NCBI GenBank assembly: GCA_023362775.1
Contig: JALMGJ010000006.1
Location: 57,185,001 to 57,249,000, forward strand
From: Charina bottae
Taxonomy: Eukaryota > Chordata > Lepidosauria > Squamata > Charinaidae
Direction: 5' to 3'
DNA: 64,000 nt
This document shows positions 1 to 11,982 of the stretch, piece after piece; positions within the stretch are counted from its first letter, which is position 1; the number at the start of each line of letters is the position of its first letter. Both the position numbers and the translations under genes were made by a program. A model generated the notes under the pieces. It was not told the DNA's origin. It ran no database searches and saw only the letters and a list, made by a program, of their open reading frames with translations.

Positions 1-963
1 AACAAAGAATTGGATACATTCTGAGAAACTCAGAGTAGAAATCTTTAGAATTTCAATTGGACTGCTTAAAAGAGCAAACAGGGGGATCTCAAAGCAAAAG
101 ACAGTCACTTTGGTTTTATAGGGTTTATGTCAGTGGGCACAGTTCAGCTACGCACCACTTCAGCTACATACAAAACACAGAATTTTGTTAGTGGTCCTCT
201 GGGCTAAAACAGTGAGCACATTTCATTGTGACAATTTTTTTTATTATCCCTTCCAAGCAATAGAGGGTGGAAAGCTAATTCCAAGATATTTAAAGGCCTT
301 GGTTGGTTCTATAATAGTGGTGTTTTTTTTTTAATTTTCCAGGGATAGATGGAACTAGCAAAACTTTGGTGAAGACTACTATTTTGGTCTTAGAATAGCT
401 GCAAGTTGTTTCTTTTCACAATGCAATGCTCCACCTGAAGCCCACTTGTATTGTAGAGAAGATGGCTGTGTCATCAGCATAAAGAACAACTGAATTGGAT
501 TGTTTAGCCACGAGGTAACTAAAAGCTTTAATATTCTAGCCTAGGCAATAGCCCTAGTCCATAAATCTTCCTAAAAGGAAAGAAACTTATTTATGTTACT
601 TATTCCTATGCCTACCAGTTTTTCTCCCTTTCTGACTGACTTTTTTCTTGCTCATCACTTCTCTGATAATTAATACAGGAAGACATACCCATTATCTTCC
701 CCTTCTCTCCACCTTCAGAATAACTTCTGTTATTTTCCCATCACAAAGATGTTAAAATCAACAGTATGTCAATAAATGAAATAAGCATGGTTTTCAAGAG
801 GAAGCAGTCCATGATATAAATTTGTGCCACTTCAGAACTGACTCTTACTTTGTTTTCTGAATTTCTCACGTCTGCAATTGGAACCTAAAAGTCACATTGG
901 CTTAAAACTGTTCTGTTTGTCCTGGACCAATTATTCTATCTGAGTAACATCATTTACAAGATT
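1..963. other. Unassigned spacer
   Basis: AT-rich single-copy-looking DNA. I see no convincing open frame, RNA gene or recognisable repeat, apart from short T runs. Confidence 0.5.
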
Positions 964-1105
964 AAGAATAAATTTATTTATTTATTTATTTATTTTTCCG
1001 ATTTTTATCACCGCTCATCTCCCCCGAAGGGGGGACTCTGGGCTGTTTACAGTGAAATCAGCAATTAAAATGCATAAAATACAATACAATACAAACACGA
1101 TAAAT
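964..1105 (-). mobile_element. L2-clade LINE, 3' end only
   Basis: Read on the minus strand this ends in the cassette also seen at the 3' end of the longer L2 copy at 28.3-29.3 kb: a 'cagagtcccc' stretch, a G-rich run, a 'gcggtgataaaaatc' segment and then an AATAAA-type tetranucleotide tail. Only the 3' UTR and tail survive, so this is a severely 5'-truncated insertion with no coding part. The inner boundary is approximate because the sequence fades into AT-rich DNA. Confidence 0.7.
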
Positions 1106-3231
1106 AGATTCTTCTCAAGGTATTTCTGCCATTATGAGAGGGCAAAGTATAAACTGCAGTTCCAAAGAGACTTCTCTGCAAATAAATATCATTACAATCA
1201 AGGACCTTGAGCAGACATTTGTAAAATAGGTGGGTAACATGCAGACGTGCAGAAATTCTTGAATTATAACTCCAAGTAGTCCTTGTCATTGCCACAAATC
1301 CCCACCCCGACCCCACATAATGACCAGGACTATTTACCATTTCTTCATTGTTAGCCATTTTTCTGACTACTGTTTGCCTGGTTTGAATTTAATGCAAATG
1401 GATCAGCTGTCTCTACGTCAACCTGAAACCCAACTCTTACATGTGCTTCTTCATTCTGGAAGAAAGCGCACTCTTAAGGAGATCAGGGGCAGGATGATGA
1501 ATTCACATCCTTTCTATGAACTGCAGTGAGATCTGATATAAACCAGATGCCCTTACATTTGGGGCTGCAATAAGTACCAATAAAATAATATGATCTCTAA
1601 AAAAGGTGGATCTGAGCATTCTGCCTGGAATGACCCATCTTTTTAAAAGAGTGGCATGTTCATTCATTCATTCATTACAAAAAATAGCTTTTCCCTGCCA
1701 TCAGGGAATGCCATCAATAGAGGCCTTGAGCTTTAGTGGTCTTTTTAGTTGTTGCCTTCTTTCTTTGGATAGCGTCCCCACTAAAATCCATATGGCTTCT
1801 ACCTTGCTGTGTTTTAGATCTGGCTTCTTCAGGAAGCCTTAGCACCAGAAATGTTACAAAACGGTTTCTGTAGTATTTCAGGATTTGTTTGATACTGAGT
1901 TATTTTATTGACCCCCATCATCAAACTGTAAGTTGAATTATAATGTTTATGTTATTAACGTCTGCATATTTTAAAGCTTATTTTTAGAAATCAGGTATGC
2001 TCAGAAGCAATACTGATGGAAAGGCATATAAGCCCAATCAATCAATCAATCAATCTGCAGCAACTTCATTCTTCTTCCTTCATTCACTCATGAACTTTTA
2101 TAAGCCACCTTTAGGATCATGTCTATCCAATAGTTGTTCCTTAAGCTAAACACAAACACATCTTGAACTTTTAGGTTGGATGAACATACTGAGATGGGAG
2201 GGAGGCTGCCATAAAGCACAGAGGAATCTCTTTCTACCAGCCCAATCTTAAGATATTTAAATCTGATCTAGCCATTTTTTAAAGTGGTGAACATTACTTT
2301 CCTCTGCTGCAATTGTTTCTCTTACATTGTTTGCATTATATTGTTTTTTTTTTTATCGTGAAGTGATTATTTTAACTGTGGTAAACTGTCCTGAGTAAGC
2401 ATATACACATTTGAATGGCATCAGAATAAATTCTTGAATAATGAAAAAAGTGTGGGAACAAAACAACCACAACTGCATGACGTATACAGTACTTATGAAT
2501 ACTAGTACATTGTTTGCTTATTAAACTCAGTGGTATAGATAATTTTATCTGTGTATTCATATGCATTAAGTAAGCCATTTCCAGGACTAAGGCATCCCTA
2601 GATGCAACCTCTGATCCATTACTGGTGTGGAGGCACCATTTACTGGGCCTGTAAATCTCCAGGTTAATTACTCAGTGTTGGCAGGAGTCATGGACAGTAA
2701 GATACCAGCTATATGAACCAGGCTTTTTCTTGCTGATGTCAGATGGATTTGCTTGGCTCTCTTCATAGCAGTAGGCCAAGAGAGGCAATAAAAGACCAGT
2801 ACAGTCATCATTTCTCATTTCTGCTGCCACATCCGATTTATTCTTTGAAGTCTCTGAGCAAAGCCTGCATGGGTTTGGTACTGAAAACAGTTTGAGATTG
2901 TAGGTGGTCTAACACCTGCTTCCTGAGCCAGAACTGTAGCAGCTGTTGTTAAATGCCTGCTTTTAGAAGAGTAGGTTGAATGTTTCTTGCATATTTGTGC
3001 TATGTCTTTATGAGAGAATGAAAGCAGCTCCATGCAGCACCACTTATTTTGCTTTCAGCAAATAAAAAGGAAATTTTAATATAATGTCATAAATGTGTTG
3101 CTTACATATTACATAGCTCAGTCACATTGCACAATGCAATCCCTTTCTTCTCTTAGAAAGAAGATATGTGTGATAAGTAAAGGATTCATTATAGTGCTGA
3201 GAACAAAGGAAAACTTTCATCCTGGATGCAA
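1106..3231. other. Unassigned spacer with short tetranucleotide runs
   Basis: No gene recognised. Short (ATTC)n and (AATC)n runs lie near 1660-1676 and 2035-2055. Small open frames occur (for example 1606-1842 plus and 2815-3033 minus), but their products match nothing I know and their composition looks like chance. Confidence 0.45.
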
Positions 3232-3319
3232 GAGAGGGAGGGAGGGAGGGAGGGAGGGAGGGAGGAAGGAAGGAAGGAAGGAAGGAAGGAAGGAAGGAAG
3301 GAAGGAAGGAAGGAAGGAA
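3232..3319. repeat. (GAGG)n-(GAAG)n microsatellite
   Basis: A compound purine microsatellite: about eight GAGG-type units pass abruptly into about fourteen GAAG-type units. It creates spurious open frames on both strands (Lys/Glu/Gly/Arg repeats on plus, Pro/Ser/Leu/Phe repeats on minus). The sharp switch between two related motifs is typical of one unit mutating and then expanding. Confidence 0.98.
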
Positions 3320-6300
3320 ACACAGATCTGGTTTCCTATTTCCTTCTGGAATATTTTTTTCAGGTTCCTAATGTAGCTCATAGCCATGGTAGTCCTTCCT
3401 GTGTACCACATAAATGATAACCAGGCCTGATCTGATTAGCTTCCAAGCTTCCTTCAACAAGGTCAGCCAGGTGCCGTCATATTCTGAGATGAAAAAATGT
3501 GCAGCCCCTGGATGCAATAAAATTGTCACCACTATTATGGGATAATATTATCACAAAAGAAAACCAGGATGGTGATGAGAAAAATTTCTTATTATTCTAA
3601 TATCATCAGTAGATCATCTTAAATCAGGAAATAGAATGTAATATTTCAAACTCTCTAGAATACTTCATCAGGCAAGATGAATAGGTGTTATTGGGACTCT
3701 TAATTTTCTAGTTGTCTTGATATAGTTCTCTTCATACTTTATACTCACATACACAGGCCTTTTCTCTGTGGTAAATGGAGAAACCCCACATTCACTCAGC
3801 TACTTCCCAGGCATGGAATCACCATCTTTCTCTAAGCACATATGCAATAGCTAGGAATGGGCAGGCAAGAGAGACAACTCTAGATTTGCCCATGTTAAAC
3901 AAAAGGGATTCCTAGTGAGTAAGAATCCAAGCCTCAAGGTGTGTGGAGAGAGAAGTAACTTGCTTGGACCTACCCAATAGATTCTCTTCTTCCCTTGTTG
4001 TGGAAAAAACATTGGTTTTGGGATTAAGGGAAAGGAGAGTTAGCAGGGAGATGTGAAAGGAAGCACATGGCTTGGGTAAAGAAAGAAGGAAGACTTCCTG
4101 GAAGAGGAGAAAATGAGAATTCTGGAAAGATGGAGCAAGGTGGATACTGGAATCAACCACATAGTCCTGGTGAGCTAGTTTCCAGGAGAAACAGAAAAAT
4201 AAGCAATGGTGAGGTTAGAAGAAACCATGATAGTAGTGAAGCTGAATTTCTTGAAAACTAGAGAGGAGGTAAAGTGTGACTCAGAACCAAGAAAATCTTC
4301 AGAGAATAAGACCTGCTTTCGGTAGGAAATAGGGAGATGCTCTTGGTGGACAGAGTGAAGCCTGAGGTCTGTGAGGAGAGCAGAGCTAAGTGTCTCTGGA
4401 CTGGAGGTGAGAGAAGGTGCCAAATTATGACCTAGAATTCTATGAGGAATCAATCAGAACTAAAACAAAGTGATGCTAAAGCTCCAACTATAGGTTACAA
4501 CCTATGGGAGTCAGGGGTTAGTCAGGACCGGATGGCTGGTGAATTGACATGGGGAAAAATCCCTCCTCCTGGAGATAAAAGTTTTTTGGCCAGGATCTGC
4601 ATTCAGATTACTTTATTTGCAAGTATGCTAGTCTGCTCTATGAGTTCTGATATTTGGAAAATGTCTGTTAATTATCTTTGCATTAGAAGTATAATATCTT
4701 TGCGCATACTCCATTTTTATGTACTTTATTCTATCTAAAGATGGTGCTCCATGTCTGGGAACCCCAGATCCTGCCGTCTGGATCTGTGTCAAGTCTTTCC
4801 ATAGCCTTCTATGATGTTTGAAATGCTGTATGTCTTTTTACCAGAACTAAATACTTCATCCCATCCAATTGTAATGTTAAACAAGCTAAGAGAAAGTTTT
4901 ACTGTACTTTGGTTGTTGTTGTTTAATAAAACTGATTTTTAAATCAATAGATTAATGTTGTTCTCAACTCCTCAAAAGGTGACAAGGCTGCTGTTCTCTA
5001 GCCACACAATTCAAAACAACTAGGGCAGGTGATGCTACAGAGTTAGTTTTTCATTATTATCACCATGACCACCACCATCCTTATTATGATGCTCGGTTCA
5101 TGGGAAAGTTGTTCATGCTATGTCAGACCCATTTCTCTCACATGCCAGTATCGAGGAAGAGGACCTACTCAAGGCACCTCTTTCTTTCAGGAAGTGGTGG
5201 TGGTGGAAGTGGGTGGTGAAAGTAGTGGGAAAGTACACATAACCCATCACCAGAAGCTTTGCCATGCACCCAGGTGAGAGGGAAGCAGGGCCAAAGGGCA
5301 TGGCTGGGAGAGTTAAGACTCTTCCAGTCATGGCATACACTTCTAAACAGCCTTTCACTACATCCCATAGTAGTTTTATCTGTTCAGGAATGTATCTTTA
5401 AAAAGCGGTTTTCCTTTAAAAAGACATTACAAAAAATAATACTACATTTCTTAAGAAATACATGTATGAATGAGACAAACATTAAGGCATAATGGAAAAA
5501 TATCTCAGACTAAATACATGAGAGAAAGAGATTGGTATGTGTATTATTTTATAAGGTACACACGATTTCTTACGTTCTGGAGACAGCTGTACAAAAATTC
5601 TTTACAATCTAAGAGACATTATACTGTACAAGAGGAAAAAGAAAAAATGGGGAAGAGGGAGGAAAGAAAATTCAAGTACCAGTTATTTCAACTTCAGAAG
5701 CATAATGTTGTTTCACACTTTACAGTGTTTGCAATTACCAAGATACACATGGCAAATGTTCTTGCCACATGAAGTGTGAATCAGCTCTCAGTTTTTGCAG
5801 TTAAGGCTCTTTCATGCACACGTGTTTAATAAGAATCCCCAATGAGCATATCTTCAATCCACTACAGCTATAGTACTACACTGCACAAGAAGTATGAAAA
5901 GGAGACTTACTGTAAGCAACAGGAGTCCAGATTGGGTGTATGAATCAATATCTCAGATAAAAACTGGTGAATGTCTCCTCTTTTCTTTACTCACATTAAA
6001 CACCTACAATAAGACAAGTATGAATTTAAAAAATGGCACAAAGTTAACATCTGAAAATTATGGTTAATCTGTTGCAATGAATCATGTATTGTTTTCAGAG
6101 CAGCATGTTGCCTTCAGAAAACATGAACTTTTGAATGTTTGGACATTTCCTTATCAGTAGTGTTAATATGGTTGTGTTAATGTTCTGTATGTACTAATTC
6201 AATCTTTTTTACAGCTGTCATTTCACCACTTGCCAAAACATGCAAATAAAGAACAAACAGTATGACCTTTCCAAATCCCACCCTTGCACTACACAAGAAA

Positions 6301-6527
6301 GGGTAGAGTAGAACAAGGATGTTCTTGGGTTGAGCTCCTAAATAAAAGGCAGGATATACATTTAATAAATAATTGGAAAAATTAAATAAATATTAATATG
6401 TTCAGTTATCATTTTAAGTGTTTGTATAAGAAGTGTCTGGATCCTACCAAGCTGCTTAGCAGTACATGCAAAGTATCAGTAAGATAAAAATGACAAAGGA
6501 CAAATAAAAAAGATAAAAATGACATTC
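3320..6527. other. Unassigned spacer
   Basis: No transposon or gene that I can support. The open frames at 4442-4738 and 5470-5772 lack recognisable motifs. A GGTGGT run near 5195-5212 is low-complexity. Confidence 0.45.

Positions 6528-6619
<92 letters not shown>
6528..6619. repeat. (AAAG)n microsatellite
   Basis: About 23 uninterrupted AAAG units. The run is nearly perfect, so it is probably polymorphic. It yields a meaningless Phe/Leu/Ser frame on the minus strand. The 40 bases just before it hold two near copies of a 'gataaaaatgaca' phrase. Confidence 0.98.
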
Positions 6620-7023
6620 GGAACACAATCAAGCATGCCTTGAAGCTTTGCATTCTTAAGCATTTTTTTCATGTTGAAAAGAGAAAGAGGAAAATTGAAA
6701 ACATCACACCATTTGTGTACAAGATGCAGTTCTGCTACTAACTAAAACCATAACTGACCTAATTCCAATGGATTAAATTGACAGTCAAGCATGTAAAGTA
6801 AGGAAACAGAACATCCCCAATGAAAGGAACTGCTTCCCCCACTTCATTTGAAGGCCTTGGATACATTCTGCAGATCATGTGCAATGTTAATTCTTTGGAT
6901 GTGCCAAGAATGCCTTAGCTTGGCTCCTCATGGAACCAACATCTAATTGGAATGGATGCTAAAGTCACAAGTTTAAAATCACCACAAATATTTCTCTAAT
7001 GGGTCTCTTAAATTCAGAGTTGT
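6620..7023. other. Unassigned spacer
   Basis: I see no gene and no repeat that I can name in this short stretch. Confidence 0.45.
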
Positions 7024-7750
7024 TCATAGAGTTGGAAGGTACTATTAGGGCCCTGAATTGCTCAGTGCAGGAATCCCAATTCAATCATTTCTGATAGTTG
7101 GCTGCCCAATCTCTGCTTAAAGACATCCTGAGAAAGGAAACTCATTATCTCCCTTGGTAACTGATTTTACTGACAAACTTCCCTAACTGTTAGGAAATTT
7201 TACCTAACATTCAGTCAAAATTATTCTTCCTGAAACATAAGACTATTATTTTGTTCCCTGAGATTTGGGGTGATTGGGAACACTTCTATACTATCTTCTG
7301 TGAGATACCTCTTCTAGTATTTGGAAAGTGTTCCATCCCTCCACAATAATCTTTTCTCAAATTGCTTCTTTTAACAGTTCTGTCTCCTGTTGCCTTTTTG
7401 AACCTGTATCAGTTTCTCTGAACCTTTCTTATAATGCAGTGCCCAGAATGGGATACAATATTTCAGCTGAAGTCTGACCAATACAGACTTGCCTCTCATG
7501 GTTTAGAATCTACATTTCTATTCATGGAGCCTAACTTTGCATTTATCTTCTCTTGCCCCATCAAACTGCTGACTAATATTCAGCATGTGATCATCTATAC
7601 TCCCAATGCATTCCCAGTCCTCTACCTATACATTTTGCTTCTTTTTTTCCTAAGTGAAGAACTTTATAGTCTATTTTCACTACCTTCAGCCCACTTCCAT
7701 ACCCTACTCAATCAAGATCATTTTGAATTTTATTTCTTCCTTCCAAAATC
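7024..7750 (-). mobile_element. Old CR1-clade LINE, 3' part
   Basis: Read on the minus strand this is the C-terminal end of a CR1-type ORF2 and its 3' end. The plus strand shows the phrases expected of the CR1 complement in order: 'catagagttggaagg' at the 3' terminus, 'ctgttaggaaattttacc' about 170 bases in, and 'agtgcccagaatgggata' near 7437. Many substitutions and indels leave no frame open, so it is an ancient, dead, 5'-truncated copy. The outer boundary is approximate. Confidence 0.75.
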
Positions 7751-7818
7751 TTAGTCACACCTAGCTCTGTCTCAATTTGATAAGCATTCTCATCACATTT
7801 TTATCTGTTAGTGTAAAT

Positions 7819-7931
7819 CAGTGTTTCTCATATTTGGCAACTTTAAGATATGTGGACTTCAACGTGCTGGCTGGGGAATTCTGGGAGTTGAAGTCCACAC
7901 ATCTTAAAGTTGCCAAGTTTGAAAAACACTG
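7819..7931. mobile_element. hAT-type palindromic MITE
   Basis: A 113-bp foldback. The first and last ~43 bases are near-perfect inverted copies, with termini CAGTGTTTCTC and GAAAAACACTG. The element sits between 8-bp direct repeats 'gtgtaaat' (7811-7818 and 7932-7939). Eight-base target duplications with CAG...CTG ends are the hAT signature. It has no coding capacity and needs a transposase from elsewhere. Its central 'ctggggaattctgggag' phrase is one I associate with a common reptile foldback family. Confidence 0.9.
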
Positions 7932-7939
7932 GTGTAAAT

Positions 7940-9639
7940 GCTTAACAGTATCAGGCCCAGAAGCCATGGTATTAAGTGTCTCTGCAACATTATATGCAAT
8001 GAGGCCAAGCCCCCTTCCATGTGACATCAAAACACATAGAAAGGTATGGGGCTTTAATTCTTGTTGTATCTGCCATTTTGGCCCCTTTGTTCCCCATCTC
8101 ATTGTGATGGGCATGACATCCCACTTGATACGCTACTTAGTAAAAGTCTGCCGATACCTGTATAATGGAAATGTACTTTTCTGACTTTTAAAAGTTATTT
8201 ATTTATTATATACGTAAGATTTATTTCATATATTTGATATTGCTGCCTATCCCATGGCATTCTGATGCAGTTCACAGTAAAAACAGAAAAAAATGTACCC
8301 TCAAGAGATTATTCTGCTCAATTATTACTGATTTTGGAGAAACTGAAAGAGTTTCTGCTAAGGCTTAGTAGCTCGCATGACTCTAATCTAAAGATGGGAC
8401 ATGTCTTTTAAATAAAGTCCTGCTGACCCAGATAAATTTATTTATTTATCAATTTTAGCTTATAAGATGAGGCCATAACCAACTGGGGAAAATGAAGCAA
8501 GAGAAGTTGGAGACATATGTACAAGATTTTGCTATGAAAGAAATCCATGGCAAGAGTATCTTCAAGCAAAGTTCAATAGCACTTGCCCTGCCCTCCAAAA
8601 AAGGTAGAGGATTGGCTTTGCTTTTAAAAAATGTATGTCATAAATGAGAGCTCTTTTCCACTTCTATTCAATTTTTCAAAACGTGATGCACTTCTTTCAT
8701 CTCCACTAACCTGGAACATGGTAAACATAGGCTATGTTTCCAAAGTTCATCATATGGCATTTAAAAACAAAAACAGGAAAACCTCCCTTTAAAAACAAAA
8801 TTTGAGTATGATGTCCAAACCTCTCACCCTCTTCACATCTTTAAGATTAAAAAAGGAAATGCCGGGAGTGTCAGCTGCAGAGGTTTCATTAATACTACAT
8901 GCAGCTCAAGCCTTAGGCAGCTCACTCTCTGATGAGTTTGATGAGCTAAAGATTTCAGGAACTATCAGTAATCTCTGTTAAAAGCTACACTATCAACAAC
9001 AACAGCAACAGCAAAGACTTCCAGGGCAAATACACCAGAATAAGTCCAATGATTTGCTTTCTAGGCTGACCAAGTAGGAGACTGGTTCTTAATCAACGCA
9101 AATCACTTTCCCTGGGTGGAATATCAAGAGAAGGAGAAACATATGCTTATCCACTACTCTGAAATGTCTTTTAACCTAAAGAAAAATGAGAAAAGAATTA
9201 TACAGGTTGGTGATCCCGAACAAGCATATCTGAACTTATCTATAACTATTAAAACTGATGTTGAGAACATTACGTTAGGAATGTTTGGCTGCTGCCTGGA
9301 ATATTTACTACTACTTATATTAGAATTGAGATACTGTATGCAATAGCTGTACTCCTACTGAAAGTGTAAATCATGCTCCCATCATACTTGTTGTTTGCTG
9401 TTTGGTGGCATGTTGAACTGTATACAGATTTGAACTGTATGGTGGCATGTTGAACTGTATACAGATAAAAAATATTTCAAATAACTCTGCTTTCTGTAAA
9501 TCCAAACTGACAGCCACCACCAGTTGACACAGTAAGCCTGAAACTTAAAATCATGCATAAGAGGGATGAGATGGCAGTCACACAACCTATTTTACTGAAG
9601 TTTTTGTTTCAGTGTATCATGTAAACACAGCTACATTGA
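7940..9639. other. Unassigned spacer with LINE/SINE tail scraps
   Basis: Short TTTATT-type runs at 8195-8210 and 8436-8455 resemble eroded LINE tails, but the bodies are unrecognisable. The open frames at 7777-8184 (which overlaps the MITE) and 9116-9346 look like chance. Confidence 0.4.
9404..9466. repeat. Short tandem duplication (26-bp unit)
   Basis: A 26-base unit beginning 'ggtggcatgttgaactg' occurs at 9404-9429 and again, unchanged, at 9441-9466. The nonamer 'gaactgtat' also occurs in the spacer. This looks like a small local slippage or duplication event. Confidence 0.95.
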
Positions 9640-10642
9640 ATTCCTTCACTTCAGGCTGAATTCCAATTTGCAGATGAAACTAAACCATTCAGGGTGGTTA
9701 AAACCAAAAGTGATTGTGAAGAGCTCCAGAAGAATCAAATTAAATGTTATGAATGGCTAACCAAATAGCAAATGCAGTTCAATTTAAATAATTGTAAAGT
9801 GATTCTCATTGGATCAGCCCATCCACAACTTCACATATTCACTGATGGGATCTACGTTGTCTCTAACTAGCCAGAAAAATGATATTAGGGTCACAGTGTG
9901 TAGTTCAATGAACTTGTTGGCTTACTGTACAGCAGCTTTGAAAAAAATCAAATTCCATGCTAGGCATCATTAAGAAAGGGAATGAAAACAAAATTGCCAA
10001 TAACGTAATGCCCTTATACAAATCTAAGACAACATCTGTTTCTGGAAATCTGTATACAGTTCTGGCCACCACACTTAAAAGGATACAATAGAGCTGGAAA
10101 AAGTGCAAAAGAAGCCCACCAAAATATTTTTTAAAATCTAGAAGCTGGACTCTTTAGTCTGGAAAAAAACAGGGAAGCTGTGACTGAAGTACATACAGTA
10201 AAATCACACAGGACATGTAGAAAGTGGAGAGTGGGAGGTTTTTGTCCTCTGAAAATCTTCAGACAAAAGGTCATCCAATGAAGCTGATTAGAAGAAGATT
10301 TACATAGAAGAGAATAAAGAAAGCACTTCTTCACACAGCACATAATTAAATGTGTGGAATTTGTTACTACAAGACAGGCTAATGGCCATTAACTTGGATA
10401 GCTTTAGAGGAGATTTAGATAAATTCATGGAGGATAGGTCTATCAAAGACTATTTGTCTTGAGACTCAGTGCTGCCTCTGAGTTGGGATCAACATGCCAC
10501 CAAATCCCAATTGCAGAGAACAGTGGTGGGAGAGGTATGTGTGTTTATTTCCTGTTCTAAGCATCCCAGAGGCATCTAACTGGCCATTGTGAGATACAAG
10601 ATGCTGAACTAAAATAATCCTTGGCCTGTTCCAGTTTTCATA
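9640..10642 (+). mobile_element. Old CR1-clade LINE, reverse transcriptase C-terminus and 3' UTR
   Basis: The plus strand, read across frame breaks, gives the order of a CR1 ORF2 C-terminal region: an 'ADETK' remnant of the YADDTK catalytic box near 9672, then the 'DCEELQKNQIKCYEWL' helix, a segment matching the 'QFWPPHL' motif near 10060-10080, 'EAGLFSLEKNREA' near 10140, and a 'FFTQHIIK' motif near 10330. The usual 3' UTR follows, with a degraded 'gatgctgaactaaaat' end. Stops and indels are dense, so this copy is long dead and truncated upstream of the catalytic box. Confidence 0.85.
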
Positions 10643-10747
10643 GGACTCATTTTTTGTCTAATTCTGTATAGAAATTACAACAGATTGCCAACATATATCT
10701 GTGACATTATACAATGAGCCTAATCTTCAGCCTTAACTACATTCATA

Positions 10748-11092
10748 TTTATTTATTTAATTTTTATCCCACCTTTATTATTTTTTTATAAATAGCTCAA
10801 GGTGGCCAACATACCTAATACTCCTTCCTCCTCCTATTTTCCCCACAAAAACAACCCTGTGAGGTGAGTTGGGCTGAGAGAGAGTGACTGGCCCAAGGAC
10901 ACCCAGCCAGCTTTCATGCCTAAGGAGGGACTAGAACTCTCAGTCTCCTGGTTTCCCATTGGCTCCTTCCTAGGGCTGAGAGACAGAGACTGGCCCAAGG
11001 TCACCCAGCCGGCTTTCATGTCTAAGGCGGGACTAGAACTCTCAGACTCCTGGTTTCTAGCCCAGCACCTTAACCACTAGACCAAACTGGCT
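10748..11092 (-). mobile_element. tRNA-headed SINE with internal duplication
   Basis: On the minus strand the head 'agccagtttggtctagtgg' matches a tRNA A-box region followed by a weak B-box. The body then carries 'ggttgtttttgtggggaaaa', and the element ends in 'aataaaggtgggata' plus an AAATAAAT tail. It is the same family as 15484-15727 and the fragment at 21651-21757. Unlike those copies, an ~83-bp internal block (10873-10955) is repeated at 10975-11057, with a 19-bp spacer between. I see no clean target duplication. Confidence 0.88.
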
Positions 11093-11475
11093 CCCTTTAT
11101 TAATTTTTGCTTAATTAACAATGAATTTAAATCATTATATAATGTGTGTGTATAATATGAGTGTCTGTGACTGTGTGCTGATTAAATCAATTGTTGACAA
11201 ATATTCTTCAATAATACCAACACAATTATATATGAAATTTCTTGGGCTTGGTACAAAATCAGTTTGTGTAATGGCTATGGCTAAGAGAAATAGACCAAGG
11301 AACCAAGAGCCTGCTGTTGTCCAGCTAGACAGTCTTTTCTCCATTACAGAGTCTTCTAACATTAATTTTTTTACAGGGAAAAACTAAACATACTGTACAT
11401 ATTACTATTACTGTTACTAGAGCAAATGTGATTAGGGCCATAATTGAAAGCATATACAGTATACACAAGGGTAGA
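11093..11475. other. Unassigned spacer
   Basis: Small overlapping open frames on both strands (11121-11387 plus, 11135-11362 minus) have no recognisable motifs. I see no repeat. Confidence 0.4.
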
Positions 11476-11583
11476 CAATGTATGACCTTCCAGAAGTTCA
11501 TGGACAGCATCTCCCATTATGCCTCTCATGGAGCATGCTAATTAGGTCTTGTGGGAGTTGGAGTTCAAGAACCTTGGGTAGGT
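11476..11583. mobile_element. Eroded foldback MITE (hAT-like)
   Basis: An imperfect palindrome centred near 11535. 'cagcatctcccattat' on the left pairs loosely with 'gtgggagttggagttc' on the right. It resembles the common 'aactcccat' foldback family of reptiles. No target duplication could be read, so the ends are approximate. Confidence 0.5.
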
Positions 11584-11739
11584 GATAGGTTGCTTTTCAC
11601 TGATAGAGTCAGCCCCACAAAGTTCCATAGCTGCTCACAGACTAAGAGGGTTCTATGAAACTGTCTTTCCTAATACTTGTTTTTGGTCACCCCAGCAATG
11701 GTTGTCTCTTTTTATTTACTATTTATTCAGTACTTATAG

Positions 11740-11974
11740 CAGAGCTTTCCAAACTGTGTGTCGCAACACAAAAGTGTGTCGCCACACACAGTCTGGTGTG
11801 TCGCCCCAAAACCTGGAAGCGCTGATCATCATCAGCGCTTCTGGGTTTTCCCATGGCGACACACCAACGGTGGCGCGCAAAAACCGAAAGCGGCAGCAGC
11901 ACTTCCGGGTTTTTGCGCGGCGACACACCAACGGCGGTTGGTGTGTTGCCATGGGAAAACTTTGGAAAGCCCTG
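11740..11974. mobile_element. hAT MITE, 'CAGAGCTTTCC' family, copy 1
   Basis: A 235-bp element with termini CAGAGCTTTCCAAA and TTTGGAAAGCCCTG, flanked by perfect 8-bp repeats 'acttatag' (11732-11739 and 11975-11982). Inside are two further hairpins: one around 11813-11855 with a 'catc' loop, one around 11876-11920 with 'gcaaaaacc' and 'ggtttttgc' arms. The motif 'gcgacacacc' recurs in both orientations. It is non-autonomous. The termini match the elements at 54839 and 60464, but the interiors differ. Confidence 0.93.
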
Positions 11975-11982
11975 ACTTATAG

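Noticed and set aside
3095..3417. Lys/Glu/Gly-rich open frames
   Set aside because: They are created by the GAGG/GAAG microsatellite; the opposite strand gives a Pro/Ser frame of equal length.
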